From: Peptoclostridium acidaminophilum DSM 3953
GTDB taxonomy: Bacteria; Bacillota; Clostridia; Peptostreptococcales; Peptostreptococcaceae
Length of the DNA stretch: 64,000 nucleotides
Assembly (NCBI RefSeq): GCF_000597865.1
Contig: NZ_CP007452.1
Coordinates: 2,053,183 to 2,117,182 of the forward strand
Direction: 5' to 3'
The notes below the pieces were generated by a model. The model saw nothing but the letters and a program-made list of their open reading frames with translations. It ran no database searches and was not told the origin of the DNA. This document shows, piece by piece, positions 6,773-15,615 of the stretch (position 1 is the first letter of the stretch; each line of letters opens with the position of its first letter). The translations under genes and the position numbers were made by a program.

Positions 6773-9466
6773 ATGATAAATGTGACAATAAACGGCACGA
6801 CGGTGAGCGTGCCCAGGAAGTCCACACTGCTTGAGGCATGCAACGCTGCAGGCGTAAGCATCCCTACATTCTGCCACGACGAAAGACTACAGGCGCACGC
6901 GGCCTGCAGGATATGTGTTGTAGAAGTCGCGGGAGCCAGAGGCCTCATGACTGCATGCTCGACTCCGGCGGTAGACGGAATGGACGTACAGACTCACAGC
7001 GAAAGAGTAATCGAAGCAAGAAGAGGCGTTCTAAGCCTGATGATAGCAAACCACCCTCTTGACTGCCTTACATGCGTAAAATCCGGAGACTGCAGACTTC
7101 AGGACTACTGCTACGAGTACGGCGTCAAAGAGCCTGAATTCGAAGGTGCAAAGAAGAATTATGAAATAGACGATTCGAATCCTTTCTATATAAGCGACCA
7201 GAACAAGTGCATAAGCTGCGGAAGATGCGTAAGGGTATGCAACGAGCTTCAGTGCACTGGCGCAATAGACCTGGCTGAAAGGGGTTTTGACACACACGTG
7301 GCAACTCCTTTTGATGTGGATCTTGAAAAGTCCAAATGCGTATCCTGCGGAAACTGCGTTGCCGTTTGCCCTGTCGGAGCCTTGATGCCAAAGAGCAAGG
7401 AGCTCTTCAGGCAATGGGAGACTAAAAAGGTAAGAACTACATGCTCATATTGCGGCGTAGGCTGCCAGATGGATCTTGTAGTAAAAGGCGACACTGTGGT
7501 AGGCGCAGAGCCAGCCAACGGACCTGCCAACGAGGGACTTTTGTGCGTCAAGGGAAGATTCGGCTACAAGTTCCTTAGCCACCCGGACAGGCTCACAAAG
7601 CCTCTTATAAGAAAGAACGGGGAGCTTGTGGAGTCTTCCTGGGACGAGGCATACAGCCTTGTTGCAAAGAAGATGAAGCAGACAAAGGAAGAATTCGGAG
7701 CTGATTCGCTAGTTGGGCTTACATCTGCAAGATGTACAAATGAGGAAAACTACCTCATGCAAAAGCTTTTCAGAGCCGTAATAGGCACTAACAACATCGA
7801 TCACTGCGCACGCCTCTGACACTCCTCAACGGTTGCAGGTCTTGCAGCCACACTGGGAAGCGGAGCGATGACAAACAGCATAACTGAAGTCAAGGATTCA
7901 GACGCGATATTCGTAATAGGCTCCAACACTACAGAAAACCACCCTGTAATAGGCGCAATGATGAAACAGGCGGTTAAGAAGGGCGCAAAGCTGATAGTTG
8001 CCGAGCCAAGAAGGATAGAGCTTGCCGACTACGCTGACGTTTTCCTTCAGATAAAGCCTGGAACAAACGTAGCGCTTCTAAACGGCATGATGAAAGCCAT
8101 AGTAGACGAGGACCTTCATGACAAGGAATATATAGAAGAAAGAACAGAGGACTTCGACAAGCTAAAAGAACTTCTCGGCAGACATACTGTTGAAGAATAC
8201 GCAGCTATATGCGGCGTAGATGCAGAGGATGTAAGGAAAGCGGCCAGAATATACGCAGAGGCCGACAAAGCCGGAATATACTACGCAATGGGCATAACTC
8301 AGCACAGCGACGGAACAAACCACGTCAAGTCGGTTTCAAACCTTGCTCTGCTTTGCGGAAACCTAGGAAAGGAATCTGCCGGAGTCAACCCTCTAAGAGG
8401 ACAAAACAACGTGCAGGGAGCCTGCGACATGGGCGGACTTCCAAACTCGTTCCCCGGCTACCTGAGCGTCACTTCTCCAGAAATTCGCGAGAAATTCGAG
8501 AAGGCCTGGGACGCCAAGCTCTCTGGCAACGTGGGACTCACCATACCTAAGATGCTAAGCGGAATAGACAGCGGCGATGTAAGGCTTATGTATATAATGG
8601 GCGAGAACCCTATGGTTTCAGACCCGGACCTTACTCACGTCGAAAAATCTCTAAGGAAAGTGGACTTCCTCGTAGTTCAGGACATATTCCTCACAGAGAC
8701 TGCACTGCTTGCTGACGTTGTGCTTCCTGCAGCCGCCTTTGCAGAAAAAGACGGAACCTTCTCAAATACAGAAAGAAGAGTCCAGATGGTAAGAAAGGCT
8801 GTGAATCCTCCGGGGGAAGCCAAGGCCGACTGGAAGATATTCATGGACCTTATGAACAAGCTTGGATATTCCAACTACTACAGAAATACAAGCGAGATAA
8901 TGGATGAGATAGCATCAGTTACCCCTCAGTACGGCGGCATAAGCTACGACAGGCTTGAAGAAAAAGGAAGCCTGCAGTGGCCTTGCCCGACAAAGGAGCA
9001 CGAGGGCACGAAATTCCTGCACAAGGGCCAATTCGCAAGAGGCAAGGGACTTTTCACAGCCGTAGAGTACAAAGGACCTGCAGAGATTACAGACGAGGAG
9101 TACCCTCTGATACTTACAACAGGAAGGGTTCTATACCACTACCACACAATGACAATGACAGGCAAGGTAGAGGGCCTCATGCAGAAATCCCCGGAAAGCT
9201 TCATAGAGCTTTCGCCAAATGCAGCTGAAAACCTTGGCGTTGCTGACGGCGAAATGGTGAAGGTATCATCAAGAAGGGGCACAATAAATGTAAAAGCCGC
9301 AGTCAAGGATATACTAGCTGACAACGTGGTGTTCATGCCTTTCCACTTTGCTGTGGGAGCGGCCAACATGCTTACAAACACAGCTCTGGATCCGACCTGC
9401 AACATACCTGAATTCAAGGTCTGCGCAGTGAAGGTTGAAAAAATAGCCACAGAAAAGACAGCTTAA
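6773..9466 (+). CDS. fdhA: Selenocysteine-containing formate dehydrogenase catalytic subunit
   Basis: Reads as one 897-residue protein if the in-frame TGA at 7817-7819 is decoded as selenocysteine 349. The context DHCARL-Sec-HSSTVAGLA matches the active site of FdhF/FdhA enzymes, and a SECIS-like hairpin follows directly. Domains: [2Fe-2S] (Cys34/45/48/62), His94-Cys98/101/107 cluster, two [4Fe-4S] clusters (Cys146-156, Cys189-199), the CSYCGVGC cluster at 224-231, then molybdopterin oxidoreductase and the C-terminal dinucleotide-binding domain. The metal is molybdenum or tungsten bis-pterin. It oxidises formate or reduces CO2. Start ATG follows AATAGGAGGTTTATCCGAAT. Automated calling would split it at 7819; it is not a pseudogene. 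Confidence 0.95.
7817..7860 (+). promoter_or_regulatory. Sec codon and SECIS hairpin of fdhA
   Basis: The UGA at 7817-7819 is followed 11 nt later by a 7-bp stem, GGTTGCA (7831-7837) with TGCAGCC (7843-7849), closing a GGTCT loop. The loop and upper stem closely match the E. coli fdhF SECIS element (GGUUGCAGGUCUGCACC), the site bound by SelB. Confidence 0.9.
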
Positions 9467-9540
9467 AGGCTCAAAGAGATCAAGGCTGCAATCCAGATGT
9501 TCCGCATCAAAAAAAATTATTTAAAAGGAGTTATCAATTT

Positions 9541-10401
9541 ATGAACAAGAATTATCTGACACCGGCTGAAATAGCCGAGGCGACCATCAACACAGGTATT
9601 GCAAAATGCTGCAGACCATTTATTCCAACACTGCTGCTTGCAATACTGGCAGGAGCTTTCATAGCTTTTGCATCGGAAGGTTCAAACATGGCGGCATTCA
9701 ACCTTTTCGCAAAGCCTGAAACTTACGGCTTGGGAAAAGTGCTTGCAGGATCAATATTCGGAACCGGTCTTATGCTTGTTGTTGTGGCCGGCGGAGAGCT
9801 CTTCACTGGTAACACTATGATAATCCTCGGCGTTGCAGACAAAAAGACTGCAATCATAGACATGCTTAAAAACTGGGGAATCGTATATTTAGGAAACTTC
9901 ATAGGCTCAGTATTTATTGCCTACATGATGGTTCAATCTGGACTTTTCAACAGCGGAGCCAACGTGCTTGGCGGCGTGACAATCAAAATAGCGGCTTACA
10001 AAACATCGCTTCCTTTCATGTCGGCTTTTTATCTTGGAATCATGTGTAACTGGCTAGTATGTCTTGCGGTATGGATGGCATACGGCGCTAAGGATATGGT
10101 GGGAAAGCTGTTTGCAATATTCTTCCCGATATGGCTGTTCATAACTTCAGGCTTCGAGCACAGCGTTGCAAACATGTACTATATTCCAGCCGGAATAATG
10201 GCAAAAGCCAACCCGGACTGGGCAGCGGCTTCTCACCTCGAACCAGCCAAGCTTGAAGCGCTTAACTGGTCAAGCTTCTTCATAAACAACCTTGTACCAG
10301 TTACACTAGGCAACATAGTAGGCGGCGCAGGAATGGTTGCTCTTGTTTACTACTTCTCTTTCATAAAGCCAGCAAGAGAGGCCGAGAAGAAGGCGGCTTA
10401 G
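9541..10401 (+). CDS. fdhC: Formate/nitrite transporter family channel
   Basis: 286 aa, six predicted membrane helices, FNT family (FocA/FdhC). The family signature is seen in LVVVAGGELFTGNTM and in the repeat-related segments FLGIMCNWLVCLAVWMAYG and GFEHSVANMYYIP. It should move formate across the cytoplasmic membrane. The ATG at 9541 has AAAAGGAG 11 nt upstream and lies 74 nt after fdhA, and no terminator was seen in that gap, so it is probably cotranscribed. A strong terminator follows at 10434-10492. The name fdhC rests on its position in the fdh operon; nitrite transport cannot be excluded from sequence alone. Confidence 0.92.
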   Translation: MNKNYLTPAEIAEATINTGIAKCCRPFIPTLLLAILAGAFIAFASEGSNMAAFNLFAKPETYGLGKVLAGSIFGTGLMLVVVAGGELFTGNTMIILGVADKKTAIIDMLKNWGIVYLGNFIGSVFIAYMMVQSGLFNSGANVLGGVTIKIAAYKTSLPFMSAFYLGIMCNWLVCLAVWMAYGAKDMVGKLFAIFFPIWLFITSGFEHSVANMYYIPAGIMAKANPDWAAASHLEPAKLEALNWSSFFINNLVPVTLGNIVGGAGMVALVYYFSFIKPAREAEKKAA

Positions 10402-10433
10402 CAGCATAAAAAGCACGAATTTAACAACTTACA

Positions 10434-10492
10434 AAAGAGAGAGGGACGGTTCTTCTGGCTGCTTGCGCCAAAAGAACCGTCCCTCTCTCTTT
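10434..10492. terminator. 21-bp hairpin between fdhC and the SLH gene
   Basis: Perfect inverted repeat, arms 10434-10454 and 10472-10492 (core GAGAGGGACGGTTCTT), with a 17-nt loop. It sits between two convergent genes, 7 nt before the SLH stop codon, and can terminate both. Confidence 0.8.
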
Positions 10493-10498
10493 GCCGAC

Positions 10499-13381
10499 CT
10501 ACTGGTTGTCATCTACCCATATTGAATATATCTCGTCAGTATATCTGTTGTACGAGAACTTGACAGCTGTGCCTGTCCTTGCTAGACTTTCAAACAGCTC
10601 AACAGGGTCTACCCCCTCGTCCTCTATTTCCATGTAGCCGTCTCGGAATACAAAGTCAATGTCCTCGGCGCATGCAAACGACCTCTCATTGCCGTCTAAC
10701 TCTATTAAAAGGCACTCCCTTGAAGTTGGGTCCACGCTTACGAGAACGCCCTGGGCGATTTTGGAGTCCGTTTGAGCGCCTAGGTCTTCAAATGCCACAA
10801 TCTTTCCATCCTCGATGTAGGCTGCAATTATGTCTCCACTGTCAAGGCCCTGTGGGCTGATGCTCCTGCCGCCTCCGAAGCCCACGGCATCGTCGCCTAT
10901 CCTGTACCTTGTCCCTTCGATGGATATGTAGCGATTGTCTGCAGATGTCACTTCACCCGATACAAACTCCATATCCTCCGCCTCGACTATGTTTATCTTG
11001 TCAGAGGAGCCTATCTGGTATGCTATGAGTCTTCCAAAAAGCATCAGATCCTTGTACTCGTCTTCAAGCTTGTAGCTTTTGACTCCCTCGGAGCCGTATT
11101 CCTGGAGCTCGACGTATCTGTAGTCCCCAAGGCTGAAGTTGTCCAGGACGTAGCCCACCTTGGTGTCCTCCTTGATACCCTCTATGTTGCTCCAGATGGC
11201 CATCATGAGCAGATAGTCGCCGTCCGTATCGGCTATTACCTCCACGTCGCCAACGACCTGTCTGCCTTTGAATTTGTCCCAGTTAAGACGCTTTACCTGG
11301 TCGGGATCCTGCTCCGAGTAGTCGAAGAACACCGTGTCAGAATCCACCTTATATGTCTGGCCGCCTATTTCAACGGAATCCTCGGTGAAATCATCGCCGG
11401 AGCTTATTATGCTAATGTCATCCGTGTATATTATGTTTTCGGTGAAGTCGTCGCTGAGATTCTTTATGGTGCCCGTGTTTATCTGGGAGTACTTCACTAT
11501 AGTACCGACATCCACTCTGGCTTTGAGGTATTCGTATTCGTCGGAATCCTCGAAGGCAAACACCCGCTTGGAGCCTGTCTGGGTCAGGAGCTTTATTTCA
11601 CCCCGCACCGCGTCTCCGTAATCCAGCAGCACGCCGTACTGGTCAATCACAAGGCTGAAGTTGCCTTCTACGTAAACCACGTCACCCGCATGATTCCCAT
11701 ATATTTTGACCTTTTGGTTATAGAATTCATTCAGACTGGACGCTATTGAAGAGATGCTTTCAGACCCGGCTCTTACCCTTTTCCCTCCATTGTAAGAGTA
11801 TGCAAAGCTTTCTGCAAGCTGGTATGAATCAGGAATGCCCTTTAGCCTGAAGGTTATGCTTTTGCCGTTTGCGCCTCCCGACACCCTCTCGAATGTGCCT
11901 TCCGAATTGTTCCTGAACACGTAGACAGGCTTTGAGTTAGCGCTCTCGTTCTCGCTCCCTATCCTTATGACGTCGCCAATCTGAAGGGCCCCGAAATCCG
12001 CCTTCTGCACGCCGCTTTCCAAGACCACGTAAAAATCATAGGCCGTCTTGCCGTTTTTTAAAATCAATCTGTCTTCTACTCCGCCCTCTGTGTCAATGCC
12101 GGATACGCTGCTTCCTTGGGCGTCCAGACTTTTTATTACAAAATCCCCGGAGTCCCATGATACCAGATTGGCGTACTCCAGCCTGTCCTTTTTCACGACG
12201 AAGCTGCCCCAGGCATCCTCCCCCAGAACGCTTTCATAATCATCGGGATCTACAGTCTCGCCGTCAAGCATGACTATAGAGTCTGAATCCACGTCGATAT
12301 AGCCCTCCTCGCCCTTAAGCCTTATCATGCCGTATGGCTTCTCAGCGTACGCGTTTTCAACCTCATTCATGCCTGCTGACAGGGCCGGGTTGCCTGAGCC
12401 GGAGGAACTGGCCCTGGATACGTAAAGTATGTTTTCATCCTTGTCTACGTAAAATTCCACCGTCTCCCCGGGCTGTATGTATATGCCCTCCGGATTCGTG
12501 AATATTTGCTTTTCGCCGCTTTTTAATGCGCCGCCTTCAATCTCCGAATCGCTTGTTATCTCAAACTCCATGCTCTGCGCATCCAGGTAGCTCATGGACC
12601 TTATAAGCCTTGCGCCCCTTATCTGGTATATGCCCCTCTTTTCCGTCATAAGCATTCTGCCCTCGTTCTGGCCGAAGAGGTATTTTCCGTGAAGGGCGTT
12701 TTTGACCATGAGAGCCGCATCTCCCCGGCCGAGAGATGCTGAGTGCTCGCCTTCCGCTCCCGAGAGTATCCCCAACTCTGCGGCCTTGGATATGTAGTTG
12801 GCGGGCCAGCTGCCCTGCACATAGGAGTCATTGTAGCCAAAGCATCTTACAAGCATGGCCGCCGCCTGGGCTCTTGTGACGCTCTCGGCGGGCCTGAAGC
12901 TTCCATCCTCGAAGCCTCTCGTCATCCCCATGCTTACTGCCATGCTCACATAGTGATGCGACCACCTGTCCCTTTCAACGTCTGTGAATATTTGCTCACC
13001 CTTCGAAAGCAGAGCCGCATTTTCGAGTCCCAGCACGCCTACAAGCAGCTTTGCAAACTCCTCCCTTGTTATGCCCTGCTCCGGGTGGAATTTGCCGTCC
13101 TCCTTTCCGTTTGCAAGGCCAAGCCCCATGAGAAAATCAGCGGCCTCCTGAGCCTTTGCGCTCACGGCATAAACCGTCTCTTTATTAGCCGGTTCTTCCT
13201 GCACTGCCTCTTCCTGGGCCGCAGCCTCCTTAGGCTCATCCAAGGCTGCCTCTTTCTGCTCCGCAGCCGTCTTAGGCGTTTCCGGCGCAGCTTCCTGGCC
13301 GTATGACACCTGACCAAAAGTCAGGGCTGTTGTCAATAAGGAGCAAATGGCTGCTCGCTTAATTCTGCTGTTAAGTCTCAC
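10499..13381 (-). CDS. SLH-domain cell-wall-anchored protein
   Basis: 960 aa secreted protein starting at GTG 13381 (GGAGGTC 7 nt upstream). Residues 1-28 form a signal peptide ending near SYGQEAA, followed by an Ala/Glu-rich linker. Three SLH repeats lie at about 80-250: HPEQGITREEFAKLLVGVLG, FRPAESVTRAQAAAMLVRCFG, and a weaker WPANYISKAAELGI unit. SLH repeats bind pyruvylated secondary cell-wall polymers. The remaining 700 residues are acidic and beta-rich with repeated short units (for example YxLEDEYKDLMLFGRLIAY and GxRYRIGDDAVGFGGG) also recognisable in the S-layer protein at 22889-26011, so the two are distant paralogues. Function of the C-terminal part is unknown. Confidence 0.88.
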   Translation of the reverse strand: MRLNSRIKRAAICSLLTTALTFGQVSYGQEAAPETPKTAAEQKEAALDEPKEAAAQEEAVQEEPANKETVYAVSAKAQEAADFLMGLGLANGKEDGKFHPEQGITREEFAKLLVGVLGLENAALLSKGEQIFTDVERDRWSHHYVSMAVSMGMTRGFEDGSFRPAESVTRAQAAAMLVRCFGYNDSYVQGSWPANYISKAAELGILSGAEGEHSASLGRGDAALMVKNALHGKYLFGQNEGRMLMTEKRGIYQIRGARLIRSMSYLDAQSMEFEITSDSEIEGGALKSGEKQIFTNPEGIYIQPGETVEFYVDKDENILYVSRASSSGSGNPALSAGMNEVENAYAEKPYGMIRLKGEEGYIDVDSDSIVMLDGETVDPDDYESVLGEDAWGSFVVKKDRLEYANLVSWDSGDFVIKSLDAQGSSVSGIDTEGGVEDRLILKNGKTAYDFYVVLESGVQKADFGALQIGDVIRIGSENESANSKPVYVFRNNSEGTFERVSGGANGKSITFRLKGIPDSYQLAESFAYSYNGGKRVRAGSESISSIASSLNEFYNQKVKIYGNHAGDVVYVEGNFSLVIDQYGVLLDYGDAVRGEIKLLTQTGSKRVFAFEDSDEYEYLKARVDVGTIVKYSQINTGTIKNLSDDFTENIIYTDDISIISSGDDFTEDSVEIGGQTYKVDSDTVFFDYSEQDPDQVKRLNWDKFKGRQVVGDVEVIADTDGDYLLMMAIWSNIEGIKEDTKVGYVLDNFSLGDYRYVELQEYGSEGVKSYKLEDEYKDLMLFGRLIAYQIGSSDKINIVEAEDMEFVSGEVTSADNRYISIEGTRYRIGDDAVGFGGGRSISPQGLDSGDIIAAYIEDGKIVAFEDLGAQTDSKIAQGVLVSVDPTSRECLLIELDGNERSFACAEDIDFVFRDGYMEIEDEGVDPVELFESLARTGTAVKFSYNRYTDEIYSIWVDDNQ

Positions 13382-13484
13382 TATACCGACCTCCGTTGGA
13401 CTGCTTGAATATACTAGAATCCGTTGAATCCGCAGATAAAATCTATTGAAAATATGTTGTCTTAATGGCAGTAAACAAGTTTTC

Positions 13485-13883
13485 TTAATTCATTTTTCTT
13501 TCCTGTATCTTAGCCATCAAATCATCTAGCGCAGCAACATACCTCTCTTCTATGTTCAAACATATCTTTTTTGCAACTTCTTCGCTATAAATATGTGTTG
13601 TGGAATTTCTATCTTTCAACATTGAAAGCCATAATTCTTCATGCGAAATTATTCCTGCTGAAAAAGCTTCGCGGAAAACAGTCTTGGGAGAATTTAAGCC
13701 AATAAGACCCTCCTCTTCAAATATTGACTTGAGAGTTTTCCATGCAAGCTCGAATGTAAATTCAAACCTCTGTATTAGTCCATCCCTCAATAAATCATTT
13801 GAATGGTCATATTTTTCAAAACCCTCTTTAAGCTTGCTCAGAGCATTTTTGTAATTTTCAAATTTTTGCCTATAATCGCTCAT
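13485..13883 (-). CDS. HI0074-like HEPN-fold nucleotidyltransferase partner
   Basis: 132 aa from the ATG at 13883 (an upstream ATG at 13898 adds five residues). It matches the HI0074/HEPN nucleotidyltransferase-substrate-binding family: an all-helical protein with the conserved run LIQRFEFTFELAWKTLK and, later, KDRNSTTHIYSEEVAKKI. The start overlaps the end of the MNT gene by 14 nt, so the two are translationally coupled. Such HEPN/MNT pairs are described as toxin-antitoxin modules in which the MNT protein modifies and silences the HEPN partner. The classical R-x4-6-H RNase motif is only loosely present (RNSTTH), so toxicity is uncertain. Confidence 0.85.
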   Translation of the reverse strand: MSDYRQKFENYKNALSKLKEGFEKYDHSNDLLRDGLIQRFEFTFELAWKTLKSIFEEEGLIGLNSPKTVFREAFSAGIISHEELWLSMLKDRNSTTHIYSEEVAKKICLNIEERYVAALDDLMAKIQERKMN

Positions 13884-14211
13884 ATATAACAACCCCATCC
13901 CTATTTATATTTGAAATAAGCTTGCTATCATTCACATCGTTCATAAATACAATATCGAATTTTAATAATGTATTTATATCTTCAATTTCACTAACAAAAC
14001 CTCCCTCATTGTTGCAATCGAAGTCGGAAAATGTATATATAGCAATATCTATGTCGCTATTAATTCTATTGTCTCCTCTTGCCCTAGATCCAAAAAGAAC
14101 TATTTTTCTAATTGGATATCTTTTGGCGATGGCTTCCATATCTCTAATAATTGCATCACTTAAATTGCATTTGATTATATGCTTTTGCTGTATCATTCCA
14201 ATAATCACCAC
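13870..14211 (-). CDS. MNT-type minimal nucleotidyltransferase
   Basis: 113 aa from GTG 14211; ATG 14196 is an alternative start. The DNA polymerase beta-like catalytic signature is intact: LFGSRARGD at residues 39-47, the paired aspartates of NSDIDIA (Asp53, Asp55) and the third Asp86 in KFDIVF. It is expected to transfer AMP or other nucleotides to a partner, here the overlapping HEPN-type protein. The pair begins 43 nt beyond the abrupt end of the protease gene, whose final codons overlap a TGGTATAAT sequence that could be the cassette's -10 element. AT content is higher than in the surrounding surface genes, in keeping with later arrival. Confidence 0.87.
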   Translation of the reverse strand: MVIIGMIQQKHIIKCNLSDAIIRDMEAIAKRYPIRKIVLFGSRARGDNRINSDIDIAIYTFSDFDCNNEGGFVSEIEDINTLLKFDIVFMNDVNDSKLISNINRDGVVIYERL

Positions 14212-14253
14212 TTCCGCTATCCAACTATTTGTATTTTCACACCGCTTGTATGT

Positions 14254-15324
14254 TCATATTATACCACAAGGACTACTTTGAATAACATGGATGCCATCAC
14301 CCAGCGTGGCTTCGTCTACTTCGTCGCTGAAGGTAATGACCCATTCCTTGTCAGGTGCCGCACTGCTGCTTACTTTCGGGTATATCTCTTCATACAGCGA
14401 TTCGTCCGGCTTCTCCTGCGAAAGGCTTTCGTTTGCAATGTCCGTGTACACTACCGCCTTTATAATGTTTGAGGAGAATTCCTCGTAGGATACGTAGCTG
14501 AAGCCCTGGTCTCCCCATTCGCTTCCCCAGGAATTTATTACTTTAAATGCTCCCGGGCCATCCGAGGTTGCTATGCCATCGTCATATCCTACAACTGTAA
14601 TGGCATGGCCTGCTCTGGGGCAAACCTCTTTTGTTATTATGCTTGTTCCGTCTGCTTGAATGTCCGGGTTATACCAGTTGTCCCCGACGTATACTCCTGC
14701 TACCAGGATATCTCCCGTGTTGAGGTATTCCTTTGTCTTCCTCATTATGTATTCCTTGGAGTCGTACCTGTTGTAGAGAATATGCCAGTCCCGTATTCTG
14801 TGGGGATAGGCGGAGCTTATGACATCTGAGGAAGGCTTGGTTCTGTAGTCTCCCTGTATGTATGGAAAATCCTCTAGCGTTGCAGCCCCCACATTCTCCA
14901 GCAGTCTTCCAGCATCCTCAAGCGTTGCGCCTGCATCCACGCCGTAATTTATCTGGTTGTATATGAATGTGGGCGAGAACACCCTGCTGGGATAATAATC
15001 GATGCCGCTTTTTACGCTCCACTCAAAATCCATTCCCTGCTGATATGTTCTAAGGTAATACCCGACGGCCCACCCTACGCAGCTGTTCTCCCTCTGGCTT
15101 CCTGCCGGCGGAAGGTAGGGAGAATCCGAGTGGTCTATGCTCGAAGGGAGTATATCCTCACCTACAAACTCCTCATCCAGGGCTCTTTGAAGCAGCTTGC
15201 TTTTTTCTTCTATATAACCCTCATTGAGTCCTGTTTTGTACGGTGTGTCTTCGGCAAATGAAGCACCCGAACTAAGCATTACAAACAAAGCATGTATGGT
15301 GAAAAAAATCATCATTCTTTTCAA
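14254..15324 (-). CDS. Secreted papain-like (C1) cysteine protease, C-terminally truncated
   Basis: 356 aa. A signal peptide (residues 1-24, ending SFAED) is followed by a C1-family peptidase. The catalytic Cys82 (ENSCVGWAVGY), His240 (AGHAITVVGYD) and Asn264 (NSWGSEWGDQGF) are all present. The protein then begins an Ig-like domain (KEWVITFSDEVDEATL) that breaks off after about 30 residues at SSPCGII, whereas the same domain in neighbouring surface proteins runs 80-90 residues. The start is TTG 15324 or ATG 15315; an ATG just upstream is out of frame by one base relative to the duplicate at 19910-20184. Probably extracellular and active in the protease domain but missing its C-terminal module. 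Confidence 0.85.
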   Translation of the reverse strand: MKRMMIFFTIHALFVMLSSGASFAEDTPYKTGLNEGYIEEKSKLLQRALDEEFVGEDILPSSIDHSDSPYLPPAGSQRENSCVGWAVGYYLRTYQQGMDFEWSVKSGIDYYPSRVFSPTFIYNQINYGVDAGATLEDAGRLLENVGAATLEDFPYIQGDYRTKPSSDVISSAYPHRIRDWHILYNRYDSKEYIMRKTKEYLNTGDILVAGVYVGDNWYNPDIQADGTSIITKEVCPRAGHAITVVGYDDGIATSDGPGAFKVINSWGSEWGDQGFSYVSYEEFSSNIIKAVVYTDIANESLSQEKPDESLYEEIYPKVSSSAAPDKEWVITFSDEVDEATLGDGIHVIQSSPCGII

Positions 15325-15395
15325 TTGCCATTCCCCCGATACTTCATTCTTGTTTCTCCCTTTATAATATCAGACAAGCTGGCAGCATGCATAGA

Positions 15396-15612
15396 TTTAC
15401 ACTTAAAAGTGACCGCCAATTTGAACTATGCCCACGAAAGCGGACGTTTTACTTGACGATATGCATATAGAAAATGCTCCTCCTCATAGCAAACAGTTTT
15501 ATTATTTAACTGTCCACTATAAGGGGAGCATGTCACTACTGATTCTCTTTTTTAAATTTGCTAGATCTTAACTCTCTAGAACAATAACTCTTTAACTTGG
15601 TGGCAGACACCA
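15396..15612. repeat. Composite noncoding repeat, copy A
   Basis: First of three related ~200-220-bp stretches (also 18694-18912 and 20249-20442). Each runs from TTTACACTTAAAAG, through AATTTGAACTAT and GACGTTTTAC, to an imperfect 58-nt hairpin (here 15474-15531, ATGCTCC...GGAGCAT) and ends in a GGTGNCAGRCACC palindrome. The AAAAGTGACC motif resembles the internal end repeats of IS21-type elements. Fills the gap between the protease and the leucine-rich-repeat gene. Confidence 0.8.
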
Positions 15613-15615
15613 TTG

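Noticed and set aside
6773-9466. fdhA read as two genes or a nonsense-mutated pseudogene
   Set aside because: The TGA is at the known selenocysteine position and followed by a SECIS-like hairpin; both halves are intact and in the same frame.
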